NCBI RefSeq assembly: GCF_029852145.1
Contig: NC_079970.1
Coordinates: forward strand, 6,200,001-6,264,000
Source: Microplitis mediator
Lineage: Eukaryota; Arthropoda; Insecta; Hymenoptera; Braconidae
Reading direction: 5' to 3'
DNA: 64,000 nt
Of the stretch, positions 38,090-50,097 are shown piece after piece. The notes beneath the pieces were generated by a model. That model did no database searches. It saw only the letters and a program-made list of their open reading frames with translations, and was not told where the DNA came from. The translations under genes and the position numbers were made by a program. The first letter of the stretch is position 1. The number at the start of each line of letters is the position of its first letter.

Positions 38090-38935
38090 TACAGTCGACT
38101 ACTCGTCATAAGCCTGGTCTAGGGGACGTAGGGGAAATTTCTTTTAGAATTGTAACACAAGTTTTGAATATAATTAATGACTACAATTATGATTAATAAA
38201 TTAAATTTTACTTAATAATGATTAAATTATTATCCGCGAATAGTGATGTAAAGCTGACCGTCAGGTCATTTTTTGACCGTCACGTCATGGTCACAAGACC
38301 GTCGGCGGACCGTTCATAAAATGACGGACCGTCACAATTGTGGTGACATCTTACAAAAGCCATCATAACTTTAATACAAATTCAAATTTTGAAACCGCCA
38401 TTTTCTTAAAAATACCACGAGATAAGAATACGAAGGGAAAAATAAATTTTTCAATCATTTATAAAAAAAGATTGCGTCCAATCATCTAGCTGGTTGTGAC
38501 TGAAAAAATTCTTTATTAAACGTTAATTTGTGACCAAAAATTTTATGACAGTCATAAATCATCTAGTTAGATGCGACTGACCAAATTTGTGACAAAAAAT
38601 TTGTTGACGGTCCAAAATGACGAACTCTGACCGAAAATTTTGTGACGGTCATTTCGCATAGAACAGGCTCGTCATTTAGGTCCGTCGGTCACAAAACCGT
38701 GACCAAAACTCAAAATGACGGTCATTCCGCATCACTATCCGCGAAACATAGATAGTAAATTTTCATCATTAATTTGCCTATTTTTCCTATTCTTAGTTTA
38801 TAATTTTGACAATTTTAACGAAGGCTTATAACGGGCTTTCAGGTACGAAACTCCTTAGAGTAGTTAAGTAGGGGAAGGTCTTTGGACTCCGTAACTCTCG
38901 ATTGAGGGGAAGAGGCTTATGACGAAAGTTGACTG
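38090..38935. mobile_element. TIR element (CGTCATAAGCC ends) hosting a hAT-like MITE
   Basis: CAGTCGACTACTCGTCATAA at the left and the inverted TTATGACGAAAGTTGACTG at the right bound the element. The hAT-like MITE at 38241-38737 sits inside. Confidence 0.65.
38241..38737. mobile_element. hAT-like MITE with exact 8-bp target duplication
   Basis: The direct repeat TCCGCGAA (38233-38240 and 38738-38745) flanks TAGTGATG...CATCACTA ends, a hAT-type terminus. The interior repeats TGACGGTCA/TGACCGTCA words. Confidence 0.88.
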
Positions 38936-40164
38936 TAAATAAATAAATAAATTAAAATAATTAAATTGAAAAAAATGCGCGTACGGATCTCGCGTTTATC
39001 TAAATACGCATTTTCAAATTTTTACTCTACTGTCATTTTATTAATTGATTCTAAAATTCAAAAAATTGTCATTAGTCAGCCACATTCACACTCGTTTTTT
39101 AAATTAAATTATTTTTTTTGCATTTTTAAAGAAATAAAATTCCATGGATACTTTAGTCTATCTATTATCTAGTGATACAGCTGGTTAATTTTTAATTGAA
39201 ATATTTCCTTGTTACATAATAATGAGAACTAAAAATAAAAATTAAAAAAAAGTAATTTTATCTCGGAACTCAAGGACTATGACTATGAGAGTTAATTTTA
39301 CTTTAAAGCGTAAAAAGGTTTTCTTGGTAAATATTTAACGCTAGGACGACTCTCAAACGACCCTCATTATATCCTGCATGTGGTTGTAGTATGTGTTAGT
39401 AGCGGGTTGAGAAGCTTAGCAAAGCAAACATGTATATGACATTTGTATGCCAGGAGATTACAGATTATACTAGTAGTTCTCTTACTCAATGAGTACTCGT
39501 TAAATTTAAAAAAACTTTTTATCATCTTCTTGCTCTTCTTCTTCTTCCTCTTCCTCTTTGTGTCACTGGGTCAATAGACTAAAGTAATTAACAAATTTAT
39601 TTTATTTATTTATTAAGCCAACAAAATTTATATTAAATATAATAATAATATTTAAGTGATATAAATTATCGTAACTTGAATAAAAGCTAATTGTCCTGCA
39701 TTTTAAGAAGTTAATGAGCTTTGTTATAATTATTGCGTTAAATAAATTTTTTTTAGTTCTTTTAATTATTTATTTTTACTAATTAAACATTGCCTGAATA
39801 ATTGTAATATATAATTAATATTAGTAATATTAATAATGAATAATAATGGTGATGATGATGATGATGACAACTATGGAACTGCGTGTTTGTGACATTTAAA
39901 CAAAAGACTAAAAATGTAATTCAGACTCTCGTTACTTCTATTCTTCTCATTGTTTGCGGAATGAAGAAAAGAAACGTTGGAGGTACAAGAGTGTAATTTA
40001 AATGTAAAATATGTGATGATGATGATAATTGTGATGAGAGTCACGGACTTTGAGTGGAAAAAATAGGGACAAAAGAACGAACTACATATCAAGAGCAAGT
40101 TCCATAATTTTGGAAATTGTCGGTGTATTGTACAGTAAACTTTTGCGCATAAATAATGTTAGTA

Positions 40165-40475
40165 CACAGAAAAAAAGTATCTCTTGGTGCAAAAAATTTT
40201 TACCCACCCCAAGAAAATTTTTAATTGTCTCAAGAAATTTTTGGAACTTGAAATTGAAAGCAAAAATTTTCTTTGAGCGAAAACAATTTTTTTGAGGCGA
40301 GAAAAAAAATATTGAACCGAGAAAATTTTTTATTGATCCAAAAAATTTTTGGCTGTATATTGAAAACAAAAATTTTCTTGGAGCAGGAAAAAATTTTTTC
40401 TTGTCTCAAGGAAATTTTTGTCTTCAATTTATAATGCAAAATATTTTTGGCGCCAAGAAAACCTTTTTTTCTGCG
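40165..40475. mobile_element. TIR element, CACAGAAAAAAA family
   Basis: TA lies at 40163-40164 and 40476-40477. The ends are CACAGAAAAAAAG and the inverted CTTTTTTTCTGCG. The interior is made of CAAGAAAATTTT words. Confidence 0.75.
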
Positions 40476-41166
40476 TATAAATCGTAAAAAATAAATAAAT
40501 AATTAAAGGTGTGCTTGATCGAGCGATCAATTATTAAATGAAAATAGAAAAAAAAATTGTTCATTTAAAATTATATATATATTTAAATTGTTATAATAAA
40601 TTGCTAAATTTTAGATCATTTATTTAATAAAAAATAAAAAATTGTAGAAACGTATTATTAAAATAATGAAATTTATACGTCAGTTAAAAAAAGTATTTAA
40701 TAAAAATTTCTTTTTTTTTTTTTAATATTTTTAGACAATTTTTTTTTAAATATAAATTTAAGGTTCTATTATTAAATAATTTTTTTAACTGACGAAATTT
40801 ATTGAAGAATGTTATATTTAAAATAAATACGAGAATGACACCTGTACTCGTTGGAAAAAAATTAAAAAAAAAATAATAATATCTTATACGAATTACACGA
40901 GTTTGATTCTTGCCAGTAAACAGTTTTATCCAGTCTTTTCATTTATCCCGTTTCTCTTGTCTGTATGCTAGTTTATAATTAAATTTATAGTACTAACATC
41001 TAAAGCAACAACAATAGGAATACGAGGGTAAAGTATAGAAATTCCAAAGTTAATAGACGTGATATTGACTTTCTGGATTGGGTATCCATGCACGTAATAC
41101 ATAAATCCGATAAATACAGTAGTGACACGCGTACTACTGAAATAAAAAACTAAAGAATCATGAGAC

Positions 41167-41176
41167 GAAGAAGAAG

Positions 41177-41206
<30 letters not shown>
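41167..41206 (+). repeat. (GAA)n microsatellite
   Basis: An uninterrupted GAA/AAG run of about 40 bp, about 140 bp upstream of the Dmrt TATA candidate. Confidence 0.9.
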
Positions 41207-41208
<2 letters not shown>

Positions 41209-41304
41209 TAAGAATGAAGAAGAAGAAAATAATAAAGATGAAAACAGTGGTATAGAATCCTAGTAGGAGTGGCGTCTAGAGTAAACAGAATAGAACCAAT
41301 CGAG

Positions 41305-41447
41305 TATAAAGGGTGGTCCAGCTGATGTTTGTCTTTTAACCGACTCTGGAGGGATGCTCAAGTCACGTTTGGTCGACACCCTCGGATATCCACGAGGATC
41401 TTCCAGAGCCAATCGTCATCTTGAACCCGCGGTTAATAGTTTACGAG
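41305..41447 (+). promoter_or_regulatory. Candidate promoter and 5' UTR exon of the Dmrt gene
   Basis: A CCAAT motif at 41296-41300 is followed by TATAAAGG at 41305-41312. A strong splice donor GAG|GTAAGC has its exon end at 41447. This block is less AT-rich than its surroundings and sits 250-390 bp upstream of the Dmrt start codon. A non-coding first exon of about 110 nt spliced to an acceptor near 41600 would fit. No clear TCAGT initiator was seen, so the start site is uncertain. Confidence 0.35.
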
Positions 41448-41693
41448 GTAAGCTGCCCGAAAATAATGCTCTTCAGTCAGTGATTAAGTCTCTGATCTTG
41501 TTGACGAGTTTAATTTAAAACTTTTTTCACGATTAAATACAAAAGCTACTAATGTTATCTTGTTTTTTTTTTGTTTGTCATGATCAATTGCCGCTGAAGA
41601 AGAGCTTCCGAGCAGAAACTGGTGTTTAAGTTAAAGTTTAACAATAAACGAGTTGCGGTGGTCGCTGGCAGTGAAGAAGAAAAGGACTGGAGA

Positions 41694-44600
41694 ATGCTGA
41701 GAGGAAAGTCGGCTAAGAAAGATCATGATGAGGAGGACGGCAAACAAAGACGGCCAAAGTGCGCTCGCTGCAGAAATCATGGACTCATCTCCTGGTTGCG
41801 GGGACACAAAAGAGAGTGTCGTTATAAAGAATGTCTTTGTCCGAAGTGTTCTCTCATTGCTGAAAGACAACGTGTTATGGCTGCCCAGGTAAGCACTGAG
41901 TATTTTTAATTATTATTATTTTTACTCACTCTTATTGTAATCGCCATCGTACAGTTGTCATTAACTATTCCATTTAAAAATCTCGGGTTTTTTAAAAATA
42001 GCAACCGGGTGTGAAAAGAGAGTGGATACGTATTTAGCAATTCACTCTAGTCGCACTGAAAAATTAAAGAGTTTCTTTTAGAATCATGTAATTTTCTTGT
42101 CCTACTGGTGTGTGCTCTTCTTCTCTGCTCTTCTTTTCTCTCAGTACCGTTACTGTCATCACTCTCAAGTAGAATCCATTAACGCCCGGTGTTGCGTTTC
42201 ATCTGTGTGTTTGTACTGGCATTACGACACTCGATCCTGAGTCTACATCATAGCTTTCAATCCGTTCCAGTTATATTACTACTATCAACTCAAGCACTAC
42301 GATCGCACCCTCTAACATAATCATCATACACTTGACAAAATATGTATTATGTGCGCTGTTAAATATCCAACTGTTAGTATAAAAGCTTAGCACTGTTATA
42401 TATATTTAATATAATATCAACATCATGCGATGATTGATGTTCTTTTAAATTAAATTCATCACGTCTACATGTCAATACCAGAGTATCAGTTTGATGGACA
42501 TTGATAACTTCACTTGATAAAAATTCTCTCATATTTATATTGATATTGACATGAATATTTATTTTATAATCGTCACGGATAAATTTCTGACAAGTTTTCA
42601 CTTACTTTATTATTTTTTTAGAAGTGTGCGAATATTTCTAACTTACGAATTATTCGTATCAAATTGAATCATTTGAAACTTTATAAATTATGCGTAAATT
42701 CTCGAATAATTCGAAAATTTACGAATACTTCTAAAATTTTATTTTAACGACTTAAAATTGTAATATTTTTTCTAATGATTCAAATTTTTGTCAGAGTGCT
42801 GTCAAAAAAATCCATATGGGAATCCAGCCTAGATTCCTATGTGGGTTCCCACATGACTGTTTCAGATGGATTCCCAGATGGTTTCCTATAGGAATATTAA
42901 TCTGTTTTTTTATTCATACACGCAAACTAATAGACGATAGACATAGAAATCCAGATACCCCGGATTCTATAGAAATTAAAAATTGAAACCCAAATTTCCA
43001 TACAAAGAAATCCATGTATCCAAATTCTGATATAGGAATCCAGATACCCACAATTTCCTATGTACACTGTAAAAAATCACCGGGGTGTCCAAGCGGTGTA
43101 GGTGTTAAAATTATCGGTGTTAAATTTAACCCCGAAAGCGGTGTGAAAGTAACGCCACCACCGGTGTAAATATTCTGTACCGGTGTTAAAATAACGCCGC
43201 CACCGGTGTAAATATTCAAGACCGGTGTTAAAATAACGCCGCCGCCGGTGTAGATCTTCTTTACCGGTGTTAAAATATTTTATTTTGTGAATATTTTTAC
43301 TTACTCGATCACTATACTTGTTAATAAATGATATTCTTTATTAATTTTCATAAAGAACTGACATTTTTTGTGTTTTATAATCTTTAAAGTTAATACTCCA
43401 AGCGGACGCAATTTACCCCGCTTTTACACCGGCATTACTGCGCTTTTACACCTGTTACCCCGTTTTTACACCGGTATTACTCCGATTTTACTCCGGTTAC
43501 CCCGCTTTAACACCGGTATTTTTAACACCGGTGAATTACTCCTCCTGCACCGGTGTAATTTCATTTTTACACCGGGCGGAGTTAAAACGAGTCCATTTTT
43601 AACACCGCTCTTTTTACAGTGTAAGTTTCCGACATGGGAATCCCGGTACCCAGTTTTCTATGTGAAGTTCCTACATGAGAATCCAGGTACCCACAGTTTC
43701 CTATGTGGTAATCCCGGTACCCATGGTTTCCTTCATAGATTTTCATATAAACCCATACACTCCTATATTATTTCCCATGAATTCTTACACAAATCTATAC
43801 TTTTCTTTATGGATTCCTATGAGTTCCCATGCAATTCCACATGGATTTTTTGATAGGGAAGTAAATAGAGCTCAAACATAAATTTACGAAAAAATTATTA
43901 TCGGTTACTTTAAAAACTAAGCTCTACATTATAATGTATGTATACATAAAAATTGAATATTTGAAAGCTGATCAGAATTTTGTCGATTCGAATCGAGTAA
44001 TTTTAAAAATTCCAAATAATTCAAAAACTCTCGGATAATTCGAACCCGACTCGTACACTCCTATTTTTTTAATCTTATTTTTAAATAAATATTTTTCTTT
44101 TCACGGATAATGCTACTTGATATTTTTTTCTTCTGTACGTTAAATAAAACTCTCGTAATGTTATTGAGCTTGAAACAATATTTAACGGGTGGTCTTTTAC
44201 TAACAATAATAATAATAATAATAATAGATGAAGCCAAATGTGTCCAAATGTGTATCTCCATATAATGTTTGACGTACTGTAAGATGTCACGCTGTGAAAA
44301 TATATCTATATAATACATATTAAATGTATACATATGCGGATTGCGGGTATATGTATATATACATTAGAGTATTGAGGCCGTGACGAGTCCATTTACAGAA
44401 TAGGATCAAGAGGATCGATGTCATGAAAGCGAACTGAAATAGATTTCCAAGATAGTATGATAGTCTTTATTGCTCTCTATTCCGTATAGCGACTTTGAGA
44501 CGCGGAAGATTACTTGATTTAAATCAAGCGATAGCGCAAATAGGTTTAGGGAAAAAGATTAAAGATACCAGTGCGATAGATAAGAAAAATAAAAATAAAT

Positions 44601-46902
44601 AAATTGAAATCAAAGGATACATTTTTTAAATTCTTTTTTTGGGTTACAGGTCGCATTGAAAAGGCAGCAGGCCGCTGAAGATGCGATAGCTTTGAGTATG
44701 GCCAAAGTTGCTACCGGGCAGAAACTGGATCGTTTGCCACCTGGAAAAATTTTCGGTATGGCTGTAACTGACCCTAATCCTCAAATAACATCCCAAGTTA
44801 AAGCTGTCATGGATATTGACGCTGATGTTGACGTTGATCAACCGACAGATAGCATTAGAGAGTCGTCCGAGTCAGAGGGTGGTAATTCTGCCAAAGAAAA
44901 TGAACTTACTTTTAAACTGAACTCATCACTCGTAAGTAATGTCAATAATAATTAATTAAATACACACAGAAAAAAAGGTTTTCTTGACGCAAGAAATATT
45001 TTGCAATTTGAATTGAAGATAAACATTTTCTTAAGACGAGAAAAAATTTCATGGCACAAGAATTTTTCTCTTGCTTTAAAAAACTTTTTCTCGCTCCAAG
45101 AAAATTTTGATTTTCAATTTATAATGCCAACAATTCCTTTATTGGAGCAAATAAAAATTTTCTTGAGGCGAGTAAAAATTTTTTGCGCTAACAAATCCTT
45201 TGTTTCTGTGCACAGTAAAAAATTTTTCGTAATTGTGTAAAGAAAGAAGTTAGTGTTAAATATTTAACATTTTCGTGTGTTAATTTAACAAACTGTTTTT
45301 CTGTTGTTTGATCAGTTCATTTTTAACACAAATAAATGTTAATTAAAACAAAAATAATGTTATTTACTCAGTGTTACTCACTGTCCAAACAAATGTTCCC
45401 GGGTCAAAAATAAAACTTGATTTAGACTTGGTTTACCAAGTCGAAATTTGGAACCGTTTTTCACAAGACAAACTCGACTTTTTTTACGGAGGTATGAAAT
45501 ATATTAAGTTTTGCCTTGGATTAGACTTAACTGGCTTACTTAGTCACGATTTAAGACGAAAAAGTTGAAATCAAGTCGAAATTGACTTGGTTTAGACTTA
45601 TTCGACTTAAAATGTAAGGCGAAAAAGTCTAAATCAAGTCGAAACTGACTTGATGTAGACTTATTCGACTTAAATTATAAGTCGAAAAAATCAGAACTAA
45701 GGTGAAATAATTTTTATAAATTAAGGAGAAAGTAAGGCGAATAAATGACTTTTTTTCGACTTGGTTTAGCAAGTTAAAAGTAAGATGAATGACTATCGTG
45801 CTCAAAGTACAGACGAATAAGTTGAAACTAAGATGTAAAAAGTTCAAAAAGTTGAAAAAAATTAAATTTAAGTCGAAAAAGTCGAGATCTTATCAAAAAA
45901 TCGTCGGCAAATCAATAACTTCAAAAGAAAATAAGGCGAAGCGAGCCTGAATCAAGTTTTATTTTTGACCCGGGTTAACACTTTTAAAATGAAACTTTAA
46001 CATAGAGCGCGTGTTAATTTATTAAAGTAACCCTAAGAATGTGTTGAATTTACCGTAGTCACTTAGCTTATATATACATGAATTTTTATAAGTATCAAAA
46101 TAACACAAATAAAAATGTTAAATTAACACTTTACGTGTGTTTCAAATAAAATTTCAATGTGTTAAGTTTTAGAACCGGTAACAGAGAATATTAACATTTT
46201 TTTGTGTTATTTTTATTACACAAATGAATAATCATAAAACAACATAAAATTTTGTGTAAAATGTTGTTCTAACACACAATTAAGTGTTAATTTTTAAAAA
46301 ATTTTCAGGACAAAAAGAAAAGCAGTATCTTCAGTGCCGTCGACCGAAGTGATTCTGAAGACCAAAGTACCAAAGAAACCCCAGCTATTTCTCAGACATC
46401 AGTTGAAACTCTCGCGCGATTGTTTCCCAGCACTAAATTATCGGTTTTACAACTGGTACTCCAGAGATGCGGCCAGGATTTACTTAAAGCTATTGAGTAC
46501 TTTGCCAATGACAGCAACCCATGCACCACATCGGCGTTTCGCCCGCTCCAGAGTTCATCGTCAGATGTACGAACCACCGCCGATTATCCCAGTGTCTTTA
46601 CACTGCCTCCAGTTTACTCGAATCTATCCCGTAGTTTTTACAACGACGGATACTGTCTTCTCAACATCTTGCCTGACGCGGCATTGTCACGCAGCGGTGA
46701 ATTATCGCGGGTCATCAGTCCGCTCGAACAAGACAGCAGCGTTGCTTTTAATGTTCAGTATAATAATTATTTTAATGCCGACATACAGCAACAGTTGCGT
46801 GATCACACATCAAGATCTGCTGGGTTACTTCATTTACCTCCGATAATTCCTGGTGTTCCCTGTGTTACTCCTAATTGCACTCAATGTTACAAATTTATAT
46901 GA
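41694..46902 (+). CDS. Dmrt93B: DM-domain transcription factor with DMA motif, Dmrt93B-like (3 exons)
   Basis: Exons 41694-41888, 44650-44931 and 46309-46902 are all phase 0 and encode 356 aa. The DM domain fills residues 18-65, with zinc ligands visible at C23, C26, H29, H38, C42, C47, C49 and C52, and continues into exon 2 with VALKRQQAAEDAIAL, the DNA-recognition helix region. A DMA (CUE-like) motif spans about residues 194-225 in exon 3 (LARLFPSTKLSVLQLVLQRC onward). The ATG at 41694 is the first in frame after a TGA at 41595. The DM sequence (NHGLISWLRGHKRECRYKE) differs from the Dsx, Dmrt11E and Dmrt99B types as I recall them and best fits Dmrt93B. Expected role: nuclear DNA-binding regulator of sexual or neural development. 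Intron 1 holds a three-level nest of transposons and intron 2 a two-level nest. Confidence 0.9.
42800..43856. mobile_element. GGAATCC-word TIR element (middle level of the nest)
   Basis: TCAAAAAAATCCATATGG and the inverted CCACATGGATTTTTTGA form the TIRs. The interior repeats GGAATCCAGGTACCCA-like words in both orientations. It is split by the element at 43065-43621. Confidence 0.75.
43065..43621. mobile_element. ACCGGTGTTAAAAT-word TIR element (inner level of the nest)
   Basis: CACTGTAAAAAATCACCGG and the inverted CACTGTAAAAAGAGCGG ends lie with TA on each side (43063-43064, 43622-43623). Excision restores the host word CCTATGTAAGTTTCC. Confidence 0.88.
44965..45210. mobile_element. CACAGAAAAAAA-family element abutting another element
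   Basis: It runs from CACAGAAAAAAAGG to the inverted end at 45210 and is followed immediately by the CACAGTAAAAAAT end of the next element. It begins 33 bp after the Dmrt exon 2 donor. Confidence 0.65.
45211..46300. mobile_element. GTGTTAAAT-word element in Dmrt intron 2, hosting an AAGTCGAAA-word element
   Basis: The left end is CACAGTAAAAAAT. The interior repeats TGTTAA and AACACA words on both sides of an insertion at 45398-45974. The right end is not sharp and reaches the Dmrt exon 3 acceptor region. Confidence 0.55.
45398..45974. mobile_element. CCCGGGTCAAAAATAAAACT TIR element
   Basis: The TIRs extend over 23 bp (CCCGGGTCAAAAATAAAACT then TGA, inverted at the right). The interior is built from AAGTCGAAA / GACTTGG words. 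Flanks read AAATGTT and TTAACAC, consistent with a 2-bp TT duplication. Confidence 0.8.
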
Positions 46903-48844
46903 TGTTATTTTATTAATATTATTATTATATTTGTAGTGCGATGTATACTATAATATGAGCTTGATTAAAAAATATAAGTATATATTTGGATATTTATCAA
47001 TACTATTTTTTTATTGTAATATTATACTGTAAAAAATCGGTGTTAAAATGAACACACTAATGATGCGGTGTTATCCAACGTGTGTGAAATCGGTGTAAAT
47101 AACGAGTAAATTAACTGCGATTGGAGTATGAGGGTGTGAGGACACAGAAAAAAGGATTTCTTGGTACAAGAAATTTTTACTTGTCCCAAAAAATTTTTCG
47201 TACCATAAATTGAAAACAGAAAATTTTTTGAACCAAAGACTTTTTTCGTCTTAAGAAATTTTTTTTTTCTAATTTATAATGCAAAAAATTTCTTGAGCCA
47301 AGAAATTATTTTTTTCTGTGTATAAATGTTGGAAGATCTACAAAACAGAAAAATAATAATACTAATATTTAATTAAAATTACGAAATTGTCGTTAATTGA
47401 GAAAAAAAAAATTTTAATACCTATATAATAAGAACCCAGGTCAAAAATAAAACTTGAATTAGGCTCGCTTCACCTTATTTTCTTTTGAAGTTATCAATTT
47501 GCCAGCGATTTTTCGATCAGATCTCAACTTTTTCGACTTAAATTAAACTTTTTTCATCTTGGTTTCAACTTATTTCAACTTATTTGTATTTTTTGATCTT
47601 AGTTTGAACTTATTCGTGTTTACTTCGCCTTATATTTTAAGTCGAATAAGTCTAAACCAAGTCAATTTTGACTTGATTTAAACTTTTTCGTCTTAAATCG
47701 TGACTAAGTAAGCCAGTTATGTCTAAACCAAGGCGAAAATTCAATGCATTTCATATCTTCGTAAAAAAATGTCGAGTTTGTCTTATGAAAAACGGCTCCA
47801 AATTTCGACATAGTAAACCAAGTCTAAATCAAGTTTTATTTTTGACCTGGAAAGTCACTTTTATTAAACTAAACAAATTTCCAAAATTTTTTATATCTTA
47901 TCAAATTAAATATTTCGGATCAATATAATTATTATTTTTATCATCTCTGATGTTTTTCATGAGGTAATAACTAATTCGAAGATTATTAATCTAAATTAAT
48001 CATTGATAATTTCATTTTATTTTTCTCGCTGATTTAATTTGCAGAGACTTGAATCGTAAAAATTTATTTTCCATATTTTATAGAATAACATTAAAATGTA
48101 ATTGTGGACAAATATTCGATAGATTTCTTCATAAATTGGTAAATTTGTCGTATCATTAATTTTTGAAACTATAAAATTTTTTTTTGTATTTGAAATACAA
48201 TTTGACTTCTGGTATTTTAAAAATTAACACCGGAAAAAATTTTAACACCGTTTTTAAGATTAAATTTAACACCGATAATTTTACATCGAAGTAGTATTGA
48301 CTTACACCGTTTTTTTTACAGTGTATACATTTTTTTTTCTATTATATATATTATGGATGATATGAGTTTTTATTATTTCCAGTACAGCAAAGGTAATAGC
48401 CTGTGATAAATTGAGTTAACAAAATTCAATTGGGAATACAAATAGAATAGATATCTCCGACACTTGTCCTGAGGCAATCGCTGGTTTGTTGGATTAGAAA
48501 AAACTCTGCTTACTTTGGCTTCTGTTTTACGAATAAAGAAAAACACTAAAGTCGTCCTTCCAGGCATATATTTCTTTACTCTTTTTATTTTTTTTTTATA
48601 TATCTCCGTGGCTGGAATTATTAAACACACGTGAAACTTGACACCGCCTCAAGATATCACCTTCTGTTTTTTTTTAAGCAGCTTCGAAAAGTTTTACAGA
48701 AGAGTAAAAAATCTTAAAGTTGGTTAACAATTTATGTTTTTTTCAACATTTTTTTTTATTTACTTTGGACGAATGCGTTAAAAACTTTTATTGTGTACAA
48801 TGAAGAAATACATGAAAAGACTTTTTTTTTTTATCTGTTGTAGA
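46903..48844. other. Dmrt 3' flank with several TIR elements
   Basis: Elements of known window families lie at about 47030-47140, about 47150-47320, 47436-47850 (CCAGGTCAAAAATAAAACTT ends) and about 48210-48325. No gene was recognised. An 85-codon minus-strand ORF at 48630-48373 has no recognised similarity. Confidence 0.45.
47436..47850. mobile_element. Second AAGTCGAAA-word TIR element
   Basis: The ends are CCAGGTCAAAAATAAAACTT and its inverted copy. The interior carries the same GACTT/AAGTC words as 45398-45974 and 62605-63964. Confidence 0.75.
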
Positions 48845-49147
48845 AGTATATGGAACTGAAGTCCAAGTATATTAAAATGCTCGATAATTATTAACAATTG
48901 GATTAAAGTTCTTTTAGCGAGTCTCGTTGATAGCTAAAACGTATCCCCATAATTTCATTGCAGTTGAAAAGACACATTGAATTTCTTAAACTTCCGAAAA
49001 ATTCAAATCATTCCGCCAGTGAAAAGGCGCCTTTTTTGAACCACGGAATGAACTGTAACTATCGCCTAAATTATTTTTAGTATGAGTTTCCAAAAACTTT
49101 TCCACATTAGAATGAAAGTTCAGGCCATAAAATTTAAACATTTCTTT
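48845..49147 (-). pseudogene. Terminal-exon fragment of a carbohydrate sulfotransferase
   Basis: This stretch aligns with exon 7 and the adjoining 3' flank of the intact sulfotransferase 1.1 kb away. It covers the region from KEMFEFYGLNFH to the stop. It carries two in-frame nonsense changes: TAA at 48988-48986, where the intact gene has GAA (EVEEIQ), and TAA at 48916-48914, where it has CAA (HQKEF). Homology stops abruptly at about 49147, before the start of exon 7, and no other exon is present. It is a dead remnant of a fourth copy in the tandem cluster. Confidence 0.85.
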
Positions 49148-50097
49148 CTTCCCGTGTCCACAAGGAAAGAAAAAAGGATTAAGCTGATAAAATTAATAAT
49201 GAAATAATTTTTATTATTAATGATTACAGTTAATATACAAAGTTATAGAAATGTTGGTACAAAGAATATACAATGGAGTACAAACAAAAATTATACAAAT
49301 TAATAAAATCCTAATGTTATTATTTAAAATTATGTTTATGAACAATTTCGCCGAGATATTAGATTTGTAAAGAAATTACTTATATACAGCACACAAATTT
49401 AAATTAAAATTCAATTATTCCGTGGGTTAGTCAACATGATCAAATAAATTAAATTATATTTTAACATGTGAGTCATTGAGTTTCTGTCCTATTGTAATTT
49501 TTGTTTATCGGATTTGATATTTGTCTTTGTATCCGTCAAAAAAATGAAAGAAAGTTAAAGTTTATTTTTACAAGTTCATTGTTGAATGAATTGAGTATTT
49601 AACTATATTAGTAAAAGAGTAATTAATGAATGATAAATATGTGTCAAAAAGAAGTGATTAACTTCAAATCTAAATGTTACGGCAAAGAATTATTCTTGTC
49701 TATTTTTGAAACTAACGAGAATGATCTTATTAATTTAATATCCATGAAAAATAAATAAGGAGTAAATTAGAGCATGCAATTGTGATTATGATGAATAAAA
49801 GTCATTTATAAATTGTAATATTCGATTGTAAATAATTAAAATTCGATCTTAAAAGTATCAAAGAATGATATAAAACCCGTTATATGGCAGGTCATTAATA
49901 TCACAAGGACATTTTTCATAGTCACATTATTTGCTACTTCATAAAAAAAAAAAAACGTGTAGAGAAATAAATATTTTAAAAGAATTTTTGAAAAAGCTTC
50001 GAGCAGCAAAAACTATCAAAAAAATAAAAGTTATGAATGTGATATGCCTTTTTGACATCTGTTCTCGCGGTATGTAGAACTGAAGTCACATTATGTC
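49148..50097. other. Spacer between sulfotransferase copies
   Basis: The segment at about 49200-49380 resembles 52540-52710 (for example ACAGTTAATATACA and ACAATTTCGCC), so it is part of the duplicated unit. No gene is seen. Confidence 0.5.

Larger units (their letters stand above)
38936..41300. other. Intergenic DNA upstream of the Dmrt gene
   Basis: No gene was recognised. It contains a CAAGAAAATTTT-word TIR element (40165-40475, TA-flanked) and a (GAA)n tract at about 41167-41206. A pair of inverted AT-rich blocks at about 40675-40800 (GTCAGTTAAAAAA and the complement) suggests a small MITE. Confidence 0.4.
42620..44062. mobile_element. Outer hAT-like element of a three-level nest in Dmrt intron 1
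   Basis: The ends are AGAAGTGTGCGAA and the inverted AGGAGTGTACGA. ATTTTTTT occurs on both sides (42612-42619, 44063-44070), a low-complexity 8-bp candidate duplication. The interior repeats AATTCGAA words. Two further elements are nested inside. Confidence 0.65.

Noticed and set aside
43368..43853. A 161-codon plus-strand ORF (FYTGIT, LLHLLPRF repeats) and its minus-strand relative at 28724-28936
   Set aside because: They are translations of the ACCGGTGTTAAAAT transposon family. The peptide repeats follow the DNA word, and the frame runs across two nested elements.
48373..48630. 85-codon minus-strand ORF
   Set aside because: Lysine-rich with no recognised motif, in AT-rich DNA next to repeats; insufficient to call a gene.
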